13,630 nucleotides of DNA, from contig DATAXV010000075.1 of the NCBI GenBank assembly GCA_036272915.1, forward strand, positions 1 to 13,630. The letters are read 5' to 3'. Both the position numbers and the translations under genes were made by a program. Numbering within the stretch: the stretch's first letter is position 1; every line of letters starts with the position of its first letter. The notes under the pieces were generated by a model. The model did not search any database. It was not told the DNA's origin and worked only from the letters and a program-made list of their open reading frames with translations. This DNA is from DATAXV01 sp036272915. GTDB lineage: Bacteria > Chloroflexota > Dormibacteria > Dormibacterales > Dormibacteraceae. Shown piece by piece: positions 13,501-13,630 of this stretch.

Positions 13501-13630
13501 CGTCCATCGCCGCGTCGGCGATCACGACCTTCGTGGGGTAGCTACCCTGGTCTCGCTCGGCATGCACCTTGAGGCCGGTCTTGGAGGTGGTGGCCCCGAT
13601 CAACTCCATGACCACCTCATGGCTGGTCAG
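13409..13630 (-). mobile_element. ISAzo13-type transposase gene, C-terminal end (truncated by window edge)
   Basis: The minus-strand frame is open from the right edge (LTSHEVVMELIGATT) to a stop at 13409-13411, giving 73 residues. SHEVVMELIGATTSKTGL, VHAERDQGSYPTKV and FHGEWNYSLDP match the conserved C-terminal end of ISAzo13-family (Rhodopirellula-type) DDE transposases from memory of that family. The catalytic core and 5' end lie outside the window, so intactness is unknown. The element's end should fall shortly to the left of 13409; I could not define a terminal inverted repeat or target duplication from one end. The last residues (AGAASSALFL) are ordinary for the family. Confidence 0.85.

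Noticed and set aside
1..13630. CRISPR array, tRNA, rRNA or toxin-antitoxin/defence locus
   Set aside because: I saw no spaced direct repeats, cloverleaf pattern, conserved rRNA stretch or recognisable defence-protein motif anywhere in the window.

Overview
The window is very GC-rich (roughly 70 percent by eye) and densely coded, with a strong G/C preference at third codon positions. An F420-type LLM oxidoreductase, a TIGR03086/mycothiol-type DinB-fold protein, an EcsA-like ABC exporter pair, frequent GTG/TTG starts and several apparently leaderless genes suggest an uncultivated soil-type bacterium from Actinobacteriota or the Dormibacterota/Chloroflexota side. This placement is inferred from gene content and style; there is no rRNA or other phylogenetic marker here.

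Layout. (1) 2-526: the 3' part of an FTR1-type iron permease gene, cut by the left edge. (2) 549-1600: a divergent pair, a membrane-anchored protein with an L7/L12-C-terminal-like domain (minus) and a secreted lipoprotein with a lysozyme-like domain (plus). (3) 1616-6119, minus strand: a tight three-gene operon, LLM F420-type oxidoreductase, then DUF255 thioredoxin/six-hairpin protein, then a LutB-LutA fusion with LUD, ferredoxin and two CCG domains. (4) 6415-7359, plus: a DUF402-like protein whose 3' part looks frameshifted at a run of six C. (5) 7419-9237, minus: an aldose 1-epimerase-like gene overlapping an SDR oxidoreductase gene by 8 nt, a likely sugar-oxidation pair. (6) 9436-11753, plus: ABC ATPase and membrane exporter subunit, overlapping by 4 nt. 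(7) 11797-12384, minus: TIGR03086 protein, separated from the exporter by a long hairpin that could serve both directions. (8) 12640-13116: a VOC protein. (9) 13117-13630: accessory-looking sequence with a small SD-preceded ORF that runs into the 3' end of an ISAzo13-type transposase gene, which leaves the window at the right edge.

Regulatory reading. Four genes (starts at 899 minus, 6119 minus, 6415 plus, 9436 plus) have the same arrangement: a -10-like box matching G[A/C]TAC[A/C][C/T]T ending 6-8 nt before an ATG or GTG. This suggests leaderless transcription and helps fix those starts. Genes inside operons, by contrast, have clear Shine-Dalgarno sequences and overlap their upstream partner, including two 8-nt overlaps of the form RTG-N-CTGA. 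I saw no CRISPR array, tRNA, rRNA or clear defence system. The best candidates for something new are the LLM/DUF255/LUD redox operon, the lysozyme-like lipoprotein, and the broken or chimeric ends at 7136 and near 13400.
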